In this document: positions 50,736 through 62,672 of the stretch, in pieces
Position numbering within the stretch: the first letter of the stretch is position 1
Layout: every line of letters starts with the position of its first letter
NCBI GenBank assembly: GCA_023079485.1
Contig: CM041089.1
Location: forward strand, 15,967,660 to 16,031,659
Reading direction: 5' to 3'
DNA length: 64,000 bases
From: Archilochus colubris
Taxonomy: Eukaryota; Chordata; Aves; Apodiformes; Trochilidae
Position numbers and translations under genes: made by a program
The notes under the pieces: model-generated
Told to the model about the DNA's origin: nothing
The model's database searches: none
What the model saw: the letters and a program-made list of their open reading frames with translations, nothing else

Positions 50736-51468
50736 CCACAACAACCCCATGGGGAGCTCCAGGCTGGGCACAGAGTGGCTAAGAGCAGCCAGGCAGAAAG
50801 GGACCTGGGAGTCTGGATTGCCAGGAAGCTGAACAGGAGCCAGCAGTGTGCCCAGGTGGCCAAGAAGGCCAATGGCATCCTGGGCTGGCTCAGGAACAGC
50901 GTGGCCAGCAGGTCCAGGGAAGGGATTCTGCCCCTGTGCTCAGCCCTGGTGAGGCCACAGCTTGAGTCCTGTGTCCAGTTCTGGGCCCCTCAGCTCAGGA
51001 AGGAGATTGAGGTGCTGGAGCAGGTCCAGAGAAGAGCAAGGAGGCTGTGAAGGGATCCAGCAGAATTCCTGTGAGGAAGGGCTGAGGGAGCTGGGGGTGT
51101 TGAGGCTGGAGAAGAGGAGGCTCAGGGGAGACCTCATCACTCTCTCCAACTCCCTGAAAGGAGGTTGGAGCCAGGGGGGATTGGGCTCTTTTCCCAGGCA
51201 ACTCTCAGCAAGACAAGAGGGCAGGGTCTCAAGTTGTGCCAGGGGAGGTTTAGGTTGGAGATGAGAAAGAATTTCTTTCTGGAGAGGGTGATCAGGCATT
51301 GGAATGGGCTGCCCAGGGAAGGAGTGGATTCTCCGTGTCTGGAGATCTTTCCAAAGAGCCTGGATGTGGCACTGAGTGCCATGGGCTGGGAACCACGGGG
51401 GGAGTGGATCAAGGGTTGGACTTGGGGATCTCTGAGGTCCCTTCCAACCCAGCCCATTCTATGATTCT
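50736..51468 (+). mobile_element. CR1 LINE 3' part with target-site duplication
   Basis: Plus-oriented CR1 from ccacaacaaccccatgggga to the tail attctatgattctatga. It keeps the RT C-terminal coding block ([20 protein letters not shown] and [18 protein letters not shown]) and the full 3' UTR. Its body differs from the 38199 copy at only a handful of positions by eye. The insertion is flanked by atgacttcag at 50726-50735 and again at 51469-51478. Part of the 3' copy overlaps the tail motif, so at least six bases are unambiguous. Confidence 0.95.
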
Positions 51469-51478
51469 ATGACTTCAG

Positions 51479-53754
51479 TGCAACTCCCCCAAAGCCCACA
51501 GCTCCTGGTGTGGTGCAGAGCAGTGGGGTGAGGGAAAGGCAGGTGATGCACAAGCAGAAGTCTCTGCAGCTTCTCACCTTTTGCACCCCAGCAATGAAAG
51601 AGAATTCCAACAGCAAAAAATTGAAGAATTAATTAATTAAAAATGAGGAATATTTCGTGTGATTTTAATAGAGAGGGGGAAATGTCTGCTCTGACTTCAG
51701 AGAGGTTATTTCTAAGCTCACCCAAAAGAGAACTCATTTAATGGCTGTCTCAGTGCTAAGCCACTTTTCACTTGGCTCAGAACAACTACTCCCATCCCTT
51801 TGGGCTGTGTGGGCATTCCTGTGACTTTCTTCAAAAAGCCAAATGTAATGCATTTTAAATAAACCTGCTGCTGCTTTTTTTAGATGTAAATGAAAAGGAA
51901 AGTAAGCACCTCTCAGATGGTCCCAAATCCCACTGGGAAGTTGATGGGTGTGCTGCTGAAACATTCCCATGCACCTGGCTGGGCCATGAGGAGGAACAAA
52001 GTGCACATCCAGAGCATCCAGTTTTACATCCAACTTCTCTGCAATAGGATTGCCTGCTTAATATGTGAAAATTAAAAATCAGTGGGGAAAACTAGCAAGG
52101 TTCAAAGCCTGGACTCTTTAAAAAAAAAAACAAAACCAAACAACATTTTCAGACAGTGTTTATGCCACCAGGTATGAGCTGAGATTATGAAGTTCTGCCA
52201 CTGACATTTGCATCCTAGTACAGTGAATGCCATTATGGTTCTCAGACTAGTAATATAAAAAGCTAATAATGTGCTTTCTCCAGGTCAATTCAGTGCAGGG
52301 ATTGTGATGTTAACACTGCTTCCCATTACTGTCTTCATAATTTCTCATTTTTACAATATCTAAAGCAAAAACAAAACAAAACAAAACAAAACAGATTTTG
52401 GATTCTTTACAAATCAATTTGGAATTCAAAGTGAAAGCTGTGCAGTGTTTGTGGCTCCAGACTTATAGTTGTGATAAGCTTCTCCTTCCTTCCTCCTACC
52501 AAACAAAATATATAGAGATTTTAACACAATTAATTGCAGTACTCAGTGCCCATGAATTTCTAAGCTTGTGGAAATCATTTGACTGAAAAGCAAAACAAGG
52601 ATTTCTTGCTGCCAGGGTTACAGGCTTCAGGAGCAAGGACTAGTGGAAAATAAGGAAAGAATCTTCCCCATCACTCCCATCCCTGGGAGCCAGCTTTTAA
52701 TTGCAGTCATTTAACCTCCCAGCTGGACTGACTGCACTGGTTAGGACACAGGGGCAGCCAGGAGCATCCATTTGCTGCAAAAATGTTGTGTAATGTTTAA
52801 TAATAAATAAACAGCAATAATAAACAACACTCCCAGCTTTGGGGAGCAACCAGATCACAGCCCCTCCCTCAGTTCTTTCATCAGCAGCTCCCAGCTGCAA
52901 CCCAGACAGGAGACAGGAGGAAGCTGAGTGGGGAACTGACCCCAGAGCTGAAGTGGAGAAAGAGGAACAAAGAGGTTTGGGCCCAGGAAGGAGGAAAATA
53001 GCTTTATATTCAGGAAAAGATCCAGGAAAGTGCTCAAAGAGGACTTTTTTTTTTTTTTTTTTTTGGTATCACTCATTATTTAGGATTAAATTTTGCCATT
53101 TTCAGGTGGTTTATGAAGATTCACGTTTTGGGGTGCAAGTAACACATAGTCATAAATCTTAAGAGCTGCACCACAACTTAGCAGATGAATTTGAAAATCT
53201 GTTGGCCTTATAAATGCAGTTTCCATGTTCCAGGAGATCCACAACTTCCCTGCCCACTGGTAAGTAGGATGCTGACTCTTCTACACACTCTTTTTTTTTT
53301 TTTTTTGTCCATGTCAGCTCTTACTCATTGGTTGTCGCTTTTTAGGGTGGGCATAAAAGCATCCAAATTGTTCATTTTCAGTGAGATTTCCTGTAGTTTT
53401 AATCAACGAGAAAGGGGAACTTCAAACTGAACAAAGAACGAGTCATGAGAAAGAAAAAACCAAAGCCTGCAGCCCCTCCTGTATGTTCTGAGGTGGCCCA
53501 GGCTTGGGGAGGGAGATGGATCCATCCAGAAAGCAAGGAACATTTCCCAGCTTTTTCTGTGAGTTGGAGGGTGGAAGGACCTCATTTCCCACTTTACAAA
53601 ATGCACTTCACCTTTCATTCCCCACTCACTTTCCTAAAAATCTCCTGAGATCAAAGACTCTTTGGATCCCTTCTAAATCATCTCAGATTGGGTCAGCAAG
53701 GGAAGGACACCCAAAGCAAGTTTTTATAGTGAAGGAGGTAGTCAACTGTCTTAG
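51479..53754 (-). other. TSPAN4: TSPAN4 upstream intron segment
   Basis: No exon recognised. Includes an (AAAAC)n run at about 52364-52392, T20 at 53045-53064 and T16 at 53291-53306. Confidence 0.5.
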
Positions 53755-53995
53755 ATCTTAATTTTATTTAATTATTTTTATTTTTTATTTTTATTTATAT
53801 ATATTTATAAATAAATTTATATATTAAATAAATAGTAAATAATAAATATAGTAATATTAATATATTAAGATACTATATTTATATATTAATATAATAAAAA
53901 TAAACATATTGTATAAATATATTTATATATTAATTGAAATGTATTGTTTATTTTTCTATATTTATTTATTTATATTTTATTTCTTCTTTTAGCAT
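53755..53995 (+). repeat. 240-bp AT-only tract
   Basis: Nearly pure A/T sequence of TTTATATATT, TTAATATA and TTTATTTT motifs without a fixed unit. Similar in texture to 39361-39495. It may be a degraded microsatellite. Confidence 0.92.
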
Positions 53996-54804
53996 TAATT
54001 TTTCTCTTTATCAGATTCCACCACCACTTAAAAAGAGCACTTAGAAACTGCCCAAGAACCTCTGCAAAGTGCCAAATTGTTGCCTGCTGAGCTCTGCTGA
54101 CCCAGAACACAACCTGGCTGCCTGCAACCCCAAATTCCCACTGACCAACTGCTTCAAGGGCAGGAGGGGAAGTGCCATGGAGACACCTCCAGGTCCTCTT
54201 CTCTTGGCAGGTTGGAACAACCAGAATATTGCAGCCTTTCAGAGATCAGGAACTCGATCCCTTTCCTTCATGCTATTTAAATTGATCTTGTTGAGCTGAA
54301 CAAGGCAAACACTCTGAGGAGAAAAAGAACAATTGTGTGACTGCAAAAAGGCACTTCAAAGGACTTTATGCCCTCAGTCCCCCAAAGTGTCACTTCTCAC
54401 AGAAATCCACACAGAGCAGGAATTTTTAACCCAGCTCTGATAAACTAATCTCCTCCAGAAAGGTCCAGATGGCAAAAAAACTTGAAAAAGAGTGACAGTG
54501 CAGTCCTTGAATTTATTATGCTATTAAAGACCATAAAGAGGAGATTAATGAGCTGTATCAGCTTCCAACATAAAAGCCCAGAAGAGGAAAGGTGTCACTG
54601 AGTGACCCTTACAGGCTACAGCTGCATGGCATGCTACTGAGACCAGAAAAAACACCCTGTGGAATGCATTAAAAATATTGTCCTGCTCAATGCAATGAAA
54701 TTGTTTCCAAGGAGCACACAGATGGGGTTCATTTCTCCCCCTCTAAACCTGCCTTCCAGCATTACCCCCTGTGGCAGGGACCACATCCAGGCAAATAAGG
54801 AGGT
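53996..54804 (-). other. TSPAN4: TSPAN4 upstream intron segment
   Basis: No exon, RNA gene or clear repeat recognised. Confidence 0.5.
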
Positions 54805-55118
54805 TGTAACCGGGTGGACGTTGGTCTCTTTTGCCAGACGACTTTCAACAAGACAAGAGGGCAGGGTCTTAAGTTGTGCCAGGGGAAATTTAGGTTAGAT
54901 ATTGGAAAGAATTTCTTTATGGAGAGAGTGATCAGACATTGGAATGGGCTGCCCAGGGAAGTAGTGGATTCTCTGTCCCTGGAGCTATTTAAAAAGAGCC
55001 TGGATGTGGCACTCAGTGCCATGGTCTAGCAACCGCAACGGTGGTAAAAGGGTTGGACTCGATGATCTCTGAGGTCCCTTCCAACCCAACCAATTCTGTG
55101 ATTCTATGATTCTATGAA
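54805..55118 (+). mobile_element. CR1 LINE 3' fragment
   Basis: Plus-oriented CR1 3' UTR from gggtggacgttggtctcttt through ggggaaatttaggttagat to attctgtgattctatgattc. It shares a ttagatattggaaagaattt variant with the copy at 61715, suggesting the same sub-branch. Confidence 0.92.
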
Positions 55119-56239
55119 ATCCACCCCAGGAGATGCCACAGGCTCCATCCCAGCTTCACAGCTGTTCCAAGGACACCCTAATCCCAACTCCAGCTCTGGA
55201 GTGGGGGGATGGAGCACCAGAGATGCTTTGCCTTTCACATCTCCACAGAGAGCTCCACAGGGATGCTGAGGGTGCTGTGGTGTCCCAGGAGTGTGCTAGG
55301 AGCTGCCTCGGGATCAGAACTTGAGGAATCCAGACTCTGGCTCCTATGGAATCTTCGTGGTCCCCCCAAACGTGGAAGCAGAAAGGCAGAGTCTCCATTT
55401 TACCATGCAGAGCAGGAGCTGAACCTCACAGGATGAATACAAACCCATAATCATAACCAATAGCTAATGAACAAGCACGTGGAAAAGTGACATTAAATCC
55501 TCAAAAGAACAGCTCGACATGGAATGGGGTCTCTCACTGCTTCCCCCTTAGCAGTTTGATATCAAGCACATTCCAGAAATACAAAATAAGCATTCAAAAA
55601 CGTTATTTCACCCAATAGTTGGAAAAGCACTCATTCCAGTAAGTATCACTGAGAAAAAGCTTTAACTCACATCTTCACCATTAACTCCAATATTCTCCTT
55701 TTTTTAGATCTCTGCAAACCCCTGGCATGTACCAGTGGGAGGATTTTGCCTTTGGGAAGTTATTCCTATTATATGCTTCCAACAAATCATTATAAAGCAA
55801 AAAAAACCACCAAAAGGTTGGCAGACACAGATGTGAGATAAACCCAATTGCTGTAATTTCTGAAGAACCTGCAGCAGATACCCCAAATCAATACCCAGAA
55901 TGAGAAACCCCCCACTGAAACTGGAGTGGAACAGATACAGATTTCATTCCATATTTACATGGTTTGTATCTTTCAGGCCAGGCAGCAGCTGGGCTGGTTT
56001 TTTGCCAGCACAGTGACTGGAAATAGCAAAACCAAGCAAGACAGGAGAGGACTCAGCCCCACCAGGAGATGGTGAGAAGTCCCTGAGCAGTGGGGACAGC
56101 AAAGCCCTCAGCATGGGCAGTCAGGCCCTGGGAGGCAATGGAAAAACTGCTCCTGGAAACCATTTCCAAACACAGGCAGGACAAGATGATGCTTCACTGA
56201 GAGCTTTCCACACCATGGTAACCAGCTCTGCAGGGGAGG
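55119..56239 (-). other. TSPAN4: TSPAN4 upstream intron segment
   Basis: No gene or repeat recognised. Confidence 0.5.
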
Positions 56240-56396
56240 GGAGACAGGATGCCCCCAAAGTTTGTGGATGCTCCCTTCCTGGAAGTTGTCAAGGCCAGGC
56301 TGGAAAGGGCTTTGAGCTGCTGGGAACTGTCCCATGGACAAGGGCTTGGAATTAGGTGATCTTCAAGGTCCCTCCCACCCCAACCCATTCCATGAG
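56240..56396 (+). mobile_element. CR1 LINE tail fragment, diverged
   Basis: Contains ttcctggaagttgtcaaggc, ggctttgagctgctgggaac, gggcttggaattaggtgatc and tccctcccaccccaacccat, the 3' UTR of an older CR1 subfamily in plus orientation. Confidence 0.85.
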
Positions 56397-56639
56397 GGCG
56401 GTTTGAAACCTGGAGCTCTGGAGGGAAACACCCTGGAGTCTTGGTGGCCATGAGGTTGCCCATGAGCCAGAAATGAATTTATTTTTTTTTTAGCAGAGAA
56501 GGCCAAGTGGTGTCCTCAGCTGTGTTAGGAGGAGCACTGCTAGTGTGTCCCAGGATGTGATCCTTCTACAAACTACTTGTGTGTGTCCAAATCTGGCCCA
56601 AGAAAGGCATGGATTGACTGCTGTGAGTCCTACCCTGGG

Positions 56640-56820
56640 CTAGAGAGGGGGTTTGGTTGGACCAACTTTCATACCAAGAGAGATGGGACTGCTCAGCCTC
56701 AGAGAAAAGATGCTCCAGAGGGGTTCTTATCACTGTGTTTAAGTAACTGATGGGAGAAAAAATCAGTCTTGGGCCTTTAGCACCTCAACAGTTTCTCTCC
56801 TGGGTCTGAGATCACCAGGC
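56640..56820 (+). mobile_element. CR1 LINE, 5' half of an interrupted copy
   Basis: Diverged CR1 (tgggactgctcagcctcaga, gatgctccagaggggttct) that stops at the solo LTR insertion. It resumes at 57126 with caatgggcacaaattaaaag, which is the expected next CR1 block. The TSD copy ccaggc occupies 56815-56820. Confidence 0.82.
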
Positions 56821-57125
56821 TGTAGTGAGACAGGACCAGGTGCCCTGAGTTATTGATGAGTGGGTGTGGGTTCACCTGTGTCTGGCCTCCCTCCTGAGCA
56901 TGTGCAGGAGCAGGGGGCCAATAAGAGAGCAGCTGACACCCACGGAGAGGGCTCTCACTCTTCAGTGAGGATGGAGAAGTCCACAGCTCGAGGAGCTCCA
57001 GGAGCAGGCAAGAAGGGGTAGATCCCGGAGCCCCAGGAACAGCCCTAGGACATTGTCCAGGAATGGGCTAAACCCCGAGGCCTCAGGATTCAGCCCTAGG
57101 AGCAAGAAGGGCTCCTCCCGCTACA
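56821..57125. mobile_element. Solo LTR of an endogenous retrovirus
   Basis: A 305-bp insertion in an older CR1. It starts TGTAG and ends CTACA, a perfect 5-bp inverted terminal pair with the canonical TG...CA. It is flanked by the 6-bp direct repeat CCAGGC (56815-56820 and 57126-57131). A six-base duplication is typical of class II (beta/alpha-type) avian ERVs. It is GC-rich compared with its surroundings, with a GCCAAT-like spot near 56921. No internal viral genes remain, as expected after LTR-LTR recombination. I could not name the family, and orientation is uncertain. Confidence 0.85.
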
Positions 57126-57370
57126 CCAGGCAATGGGCACAAATTAAAAGCAGGACATAGAATCTGAACACAATAAAAAACATTTTTATGGTGAGGGTGG
57201 TCAAACACACATTGCCCAGAGAGACTGAGGAGTCTGCATCTGTGGATTTATTCAGAACCCAGGTGGACAGAGTGCTGGGCAGGCTGCTCTGGCTGCTCCT
57301 CATTGAGGAGATGGTTGGACACAATGATGGCAAGAAGTCCTTTCTGGGATTCTCTATCATAGAAAGGGTG
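57126..57370 (+). mobile_element. CR1 LINE, 3' half of the interrupted copy
   Basis: Continuation of the CR1 at 56640: caatgggcacaaattaaaag, atggtgagggtggtcaaaca, attgcccagagagactgagg, tggacagagtgctgggcagg and a degenerate tail near ctgggattctctatcata. Older and more diverged than the copies at 38199 and 50736. Confidence 0.87.
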
Positions 57371-59855
57371 CTGGGCAGTCATGGAGAAGACAGATGGTGA
57401 AGTTACCACAGCAGAAATGAGGGGAAAAATATCCATGGGAATCTAGATTTCATTAATTTAATTTCTTTTGGAAATGCTTGGTTTTTCTGCAGCCAAAGTT
57501 AAACCAATTTCTTAGCAGGCAGCAGGAACTCACCCATTCTGCACTGCAAGTTAACAGATGCAAGAGAAGAAAACTCAGCAAACTGAACACAAGCAAGAGA
57601 GCAGCTGCCATGTAGTGGAATCTACTACAGCACTACACCCAGGTGAGCATTATTCCAGCCATTGGGTGGGGGAATGGGCAGGAGATCTCAAAAATCCTAA
57701 AATTAGGGGTAACAGCTTGGCTCCATGCAGGACAACACTCAGCTCCCCCTGACTTCCCCAGGGCCAGGATTTTCTGCTGTAGGAAGTGGTAACTTGTGTA
57801 TTCCATAGCCAGGTCACACATCCACAAGGATCCATACAATCATGCAGACCTGATAATGTACACATGACTGTGTCGTGTACATAATGTACATTTTAATAGC
57901 TTCAAAGAGATGTGGCAAAGCTGTGACATCCAGCAGCAAAGCCACTCCAGTGCCCAAGTCATCTGGTGTCTGATCATCTGACATGGAAGCTGGCACATGA
58001 ATAAGGGTTGAAAAAGTTATCATAGGCAATCAGAGAAGCAATCCTCTTCTGTAATTAAAACAGTCATTATGGAAGAGCTGCATCTGCCATTTCAACATAA
58101 ATCAGTGTCACAGACAGCACAGCCTGGGTACCCATGGGAAGCAGGAGACAGGACAGCCACCAGCACGGGGGTGACAGAAGGGACATTCAGCAAATCCACT
58201 CTGATCTCAGCCCACACCAAGGTATGAAACACATTCTCCTCCTGCTTTCTTCACAGTCCCCAAAAGAAAATAATTCCCTTTTTTTCCCAAGCCACCTGAC
58301 CTTGAAAAAACCCATTGCTTTTTTGTTTGAACAAACTCAGCTGCTTTTCTGCCAACCACAATGCACTCCCTGTGCCCTGGGAAAGAGAAGGACCTGAAAG
58401 GAATCTGCAGGATGCTCTGGTATGTGAGTGTCTTGAACTATGAATAATGTTGATTCTCTTCACAGATTTTAAATATCCCTTCAATGGCTTCCATTCATTC
58501 CAATCTTACTGCAACTCCTTTGGTCCTGGATTTTCAAAAGAAAAATTAAATGTCAAAAAAAAAAAAAAAAAACCAACCATGTCTAGGAATAGACATTTAG
58601 GGGTTGGGTTGGTTTGGTTTTTTTTTTTTTGAGAAAATTGTCTAAAAAACTACATCTAACATCTAGTCTTGAATTAATTTTTTTCTCTTATTCACAACTT
58701 TCCACTTCCATTACTCCACAGGGAAAGACTTTTTAGTTGTGTTAAACACCTTCAGATGCCCTTCTCTTCTATTTTCTTCTCTTCCATTTTGCTTCATTTA
58801 CATAATATATAAGTTTGTAACATGCAATTCAAGTTGGGCTTCACTGTGCCCTTCAAGACAAACTCTGAAAAGGTCTCCTAAATGCTGAGGTCAGAACTTT
58901 GGCACCAGAGGCAGCAGTATCCCACAGCTGAAGATGATGCCACCTAGTTTTCTCCTTGCCCATGGCTCAGAGTAGCAAGGGGAGAGGGCAACAAACATCA
59001 GGCAGAGCAACAAAATCCTTGGCTTGTGGCAGCAAAATGCCAAAGGTGGCAGGCAAGCAAATCAAAGCAGATACTGTTGCATAGTAATTCAATTATCTGT
59101 TGCAGAAAAACCTCCTTAAGAAAGGGGATCACAGAGAGTCAGTAGCAAGAGGGAAAATGAAAGTGGATGAATGGGTCTCAACAAGAACTGAACCTAGAGA
59201 AGAATTCTCAAGGATCTGCCCTTCAATTTTCAATTTACAGAATCAGAAGAGGGGCTGCAAAATAACTGCACTCCAACAAAGTGAATTAAATTGGTTCAAA
59301 CTCTCTTTGTCCAGACCTCCTTCATGGCTGATGCTGGGACAGAGCAGCAGGACCATGTCATACTGCCAGCACCCACCTCACCAGAGGCACTGGGAGTTTC
59401 AAGCAGGAAATGTGTGCACCCAAATTGTAAAATAAAAGTTTTGTCTGCTTTCTGTTAAGGTATCTTTCTTTACACAACATCTGCTTTTCCAGCTCAGTCA
59501 TTCCCATTGTCAAGCCAATCACTGATTTTGTTGCTCATTTGTAAAACTATTCACTTAGTCCAAGATCCCAAATTATTAAAAAGATTATTAAAGAGATCCT
59601 CATTATTCTTATTATTATCATTATCATTACTATTTAAAAGATCCTCATTAAATATTAGTCCTTATTACTGATGGACCTGGTTGCTGGTTTACTAGCACAG
59701 ACAGTAAATCACCACTGATTAAATTGGTTATGTAAATTTGGGAATATATTTCAAAAGTTACAGCAGGTGGTGTCTGGAACAGTTCCTGAACCTCCCTCCC
59801 ACACCTGAACTTTACATCAAGGACTCACCAGAAAATTGTCAGCCAGGAGGATCAC
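57371..59855 (-). other. TSPAN4: TSPAN4 upstream intron segment
   Basis: No exon recognised. It includes A18 at 58555-58572 and a GGTT/T-rich run at about 58601-58631. Confidence 0.5.
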
Positions 59856-60399
59856 ATCACAGAATCATAGAACTGGCTGGGTTGGAAGGGACCTCAGAGA
59901 TCCCCAAGTCCAACCCTTGATCCACTCCCCCCGTGGTTCCCAGCCCATGGCACTCAGTGCCACATCCAGGCTCTTTGGAAAGATCTCCAGACACGGAGAA
60001 TCCACTACTTCCCTGGGCAGCCCATTCCAATGCCTGATCACCCTCTCCAGAAAGAAATTCTTTCTCATCTCCAACCTAAACCTCCCCTGGCACAACTTGA
60101 GACCCCGCCCTCTTGTCTTGCTGAGAGTTGCCTGGGAAAAGAGCCCAACCCCCCCCTGGCTCCAACCTCCTTTCAGGGAGTTGGAGAGAGTGATGAGGTC
60201 TCCCTGAGCCTCCTCTTCTCCAGCCTCAACACCCCCAGCTCCCTCAGCCTCTCCTCACAGCACTTGTGCTGGATCCCTTCACAGCCTCCTTGCTCTTCTC
60301 TGGACCTGCTCCAGCACCTCAATCTCCTTCCTGAGCTGAGGGGCCCAGAACTGGACACAGGACTCAAGCTGTGGCCTCCCCAGAGCTGAGCACAGGGGC
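59856..60399 (-). mobile_element. CR1 LINE 3' part, young subfamily (minus orientation)
   Basis: Exact reverse-complement counterpart of the 3' 540 bp of the 38199 and 50736 copies. On plus it starts cacagaatcatagaactggc and ends near cctccccagagctgagcaca. Minus-strand reading gives [13 protein letters not shown] CR1 ORF2 residues before the 3' UTR. One of two CR1 copies sense to TSPAN4. Confidence 0.94.
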
Positions 60400-61032
60400 A
60401 TCCTCTGGCAGCACAGCAACATTTCCAAGGAGAAGCTTCACACCCCACCCTAAGCCAACTCAGAATGTCTTAGTTTAGAGATGCTGATGAACAAATCCAT
60501 CTTCCTTGTTTCCAACTAGGAGTAATTTTGTAAAAATGGGTTTTGTAAACCCATTGCTGAGTTAAAGAAAGGGAGCTGCAAGCTGGAGGTTATACCTAAT
60601 CAAGTGTTCTACCCACATTAGTCCTTAATTGCAGCTGGCAAAAACATAAGGCAAGGTCTGGTTGCTACTGGCCTGCTTAGAGTCTGATAACACAAAAAGT
60701 TATCTGTCCTTCTCTTTTTGTACATGGAAAAATGTTAAATGTTTGGTTTCCTGTCATATTCCAATGTTTTCTGAAATACATTGTGACACATCAAGAATGT
60801 TCCCAGACTGAATAAAGAATGTGCTGTCTTTTCCAATATCCCACCTCACTCATTCCTTGGCAGCTGATGCTGCCTGTATGTAAAAGTCCCAAGCTTCCTT
60901 AGTCATTTTAGCACCTTTCTGAAGTATTCTTTTCCCTTCCTGCTCTTCTTCTCCTCCTCAAATAAAATTTTGTAACCTGTGCACCAGAAGTTTGGAGAGA
61001 TGGAAAACTGAGGGGCAATCACAGCTGAAAGT
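60400..61032 (-). other. TSPAN4: TSPAN4 upstream intron segment
   Basis: No gene or repeat recognised. Confidence 0.5.
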
Positions 61033-61140
61033 GGTGGTGATCAGAGGTACAAACTGGTGCTGATGGGAGTACATACTGGTGCTGATGGGGGTACAAACTG
61101 GTGGTAATCAGGGGTACAAACTGGTGGTGATCAGGGGTTC
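61033..61140 (+). repeat. 22-23-bp minisatellite, about five copies
   Basis: Unit of the type ggtggtgatcaggggtacaa plus act, repeated about five times with substitutions (ggtgctgatgggggtacaaa variant) and one-base length changes; the last copy is partial. Confidence 0.92.
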
Positions 61141-61714
61141 ACAAGAGCAGTGGTGCTCACCTGAGCTCTCACCACTTGGTCCCTGACCCAACTGGGTGCT
61201 GAAATTGCTTCTTATTTGGCCCCAAAGGAGTCACAGGAACCTTGTGTTCTGGAATAGCAAGATTCCCTTCCTTCAGACATGAGAGCATGAAGTACCTCCC
61301 AGCAGACTCTGCTCCATCAGGAATTACCCTTCACGATCTCTTCTCCCAGCCAGCAAAAGCAAAGCTGATCAGTTTATCCCTGGTAAAATGCTTTCAGATG
61401 CCAGGACAGAAATCATGCAGCTGTGCAGTGTATTTAGTAACCCCCATCACTCTGTTCTTCAGTTTTCCTTCAGAGGGCTCTCTGAAGACCCCTTGTATGG
61501 TGCCTGCTGTGAAACCTGAAACTGGAGGCACAAGAAACAAATCCCACTGAAAGTGCTCCCACCACCCAGCCACATCCTGATGTGCTCCTCAGATTCTGCA
61601 GGAACCCCCAGTTAGGGATTGCAAAGCAAGGAGAAGGCAGCCCAGCTACATTTCTTCCTGCTGTAGCCTGCCTGATCCACTGCCAAAGATTTGCCAGGAG
61701 GCCCTGAGATGAAT
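61141..61714 (-). other. TSPAN4: TSPAN4 upstream intron segment
   Basis: No gene or repeat recognised between the minisatellite and the longest CR1 copy. Confidence 0.5.
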
Positions 61715-62672
61715 TTAGGCATTTGGGCCCAGTGCTGTTCAATATCTTCATTGATGATTTAGATCAGGGGATTGAGTCCATCATCAGCAAATTCACAGAT
61801 GACACTAAGCTGGGGGGGAGTGTGGATCAGCTGGAAGGCAGGAGGGCTCTGCAGAGGGACCTGGACAGACTGGAGAGTTGGGCTGATCCCAACAGGATGA
61901 GGTTCAACACGGCCAAGTGCCGGGTCCTGCACTTTGGCCACAACAACCCCATGGGGAGCTCCAGCCTGGGCACAGAGTGGCAGAAAGGGACCTGGGAGTC
62001 TGGATTGCCAGGAAGCTGAACAGGAGCCAGCAGTGTGCCCAGGTGGCCAAGAAGGCCAATGGCATCCTGGCCTGGATCAGGAACAGCGTGGCCAGCAGGT
62101 CCAGGGAAGGGATTCTGCCCCTGTACTCAGCCCTGGTGAGGCCACAGCTTGAGTCCTGTGTCCAGTTCTGGGCCCTCAGCTCAGGAAGTTGAGGAAGGAG
62201 CTTGAGGTGCTGGAGCAGGTGCAGAGAAGAGCAAGGAGGCTGGGAAGGGATCCAGCAGAATTCCTGGGAGGAAGGAAGGGCTGAGGGAGCTGGGGGTGTT
62301 GAGGCTGGAGAAGAGGAGGCTCAAGGGAGACCTCATCACTCTCTCCAACTCCCTGAAAGGAGGTTGGAGCCAGGGGGGGGTTGGGCTCTGCTCCCAGGCA
62401 ACTCTCAGCAAGACAAGAGGGCAGGGTCTCAAGTTGTGCCAGGGGAAATTTAGGTTAGATATTAGAAAGAATTTCTTTACGGAGAGGGTGATCAGGCATT
62501 GGAATGGGCTGCCCAGGGAAGTAGTGGATTCTCCATGTCTGGAGATCTTTCCAAAGAGCCTGGATGTGGCACTGAGTGCCATGGGCTGGGAACCACGGGG
62601 GGAGTGGATCAAGGGTTGGACTTGGTGATCTCCGAGGTCCCTTCCCACCCAGATGATTCTGTGATTCTATAA
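61715..62672 (+). mobile_element. Longest CR1 LINE copy, with RT motif
   Basis: Plus-oriented CR1 retaining part of ORF2 reverse transcriptase. 61723 onward reads [19 protein letters not shown] and [16 protein letters not shown], where FTDD corresponds to the catalytic FADD/YADD box. It continues [18 protein letters not shown] and [16 protein letters not shown]. Compared with the 38199 copy about 16 nt are missing after the gagtgg near 61980, so the frame shifts and the RT is dead. It then runs through the 3' UTR to tgattctgtgattctataat. Confidence 0.95.

Noticed and set aside
61723..62192. Reverse transcriptase-like frame as an active gene
   Set aside because: It is a 5'-truncated CR1 ORF2 with a frame-breaking deletion of about 16 nt, so it is dead.
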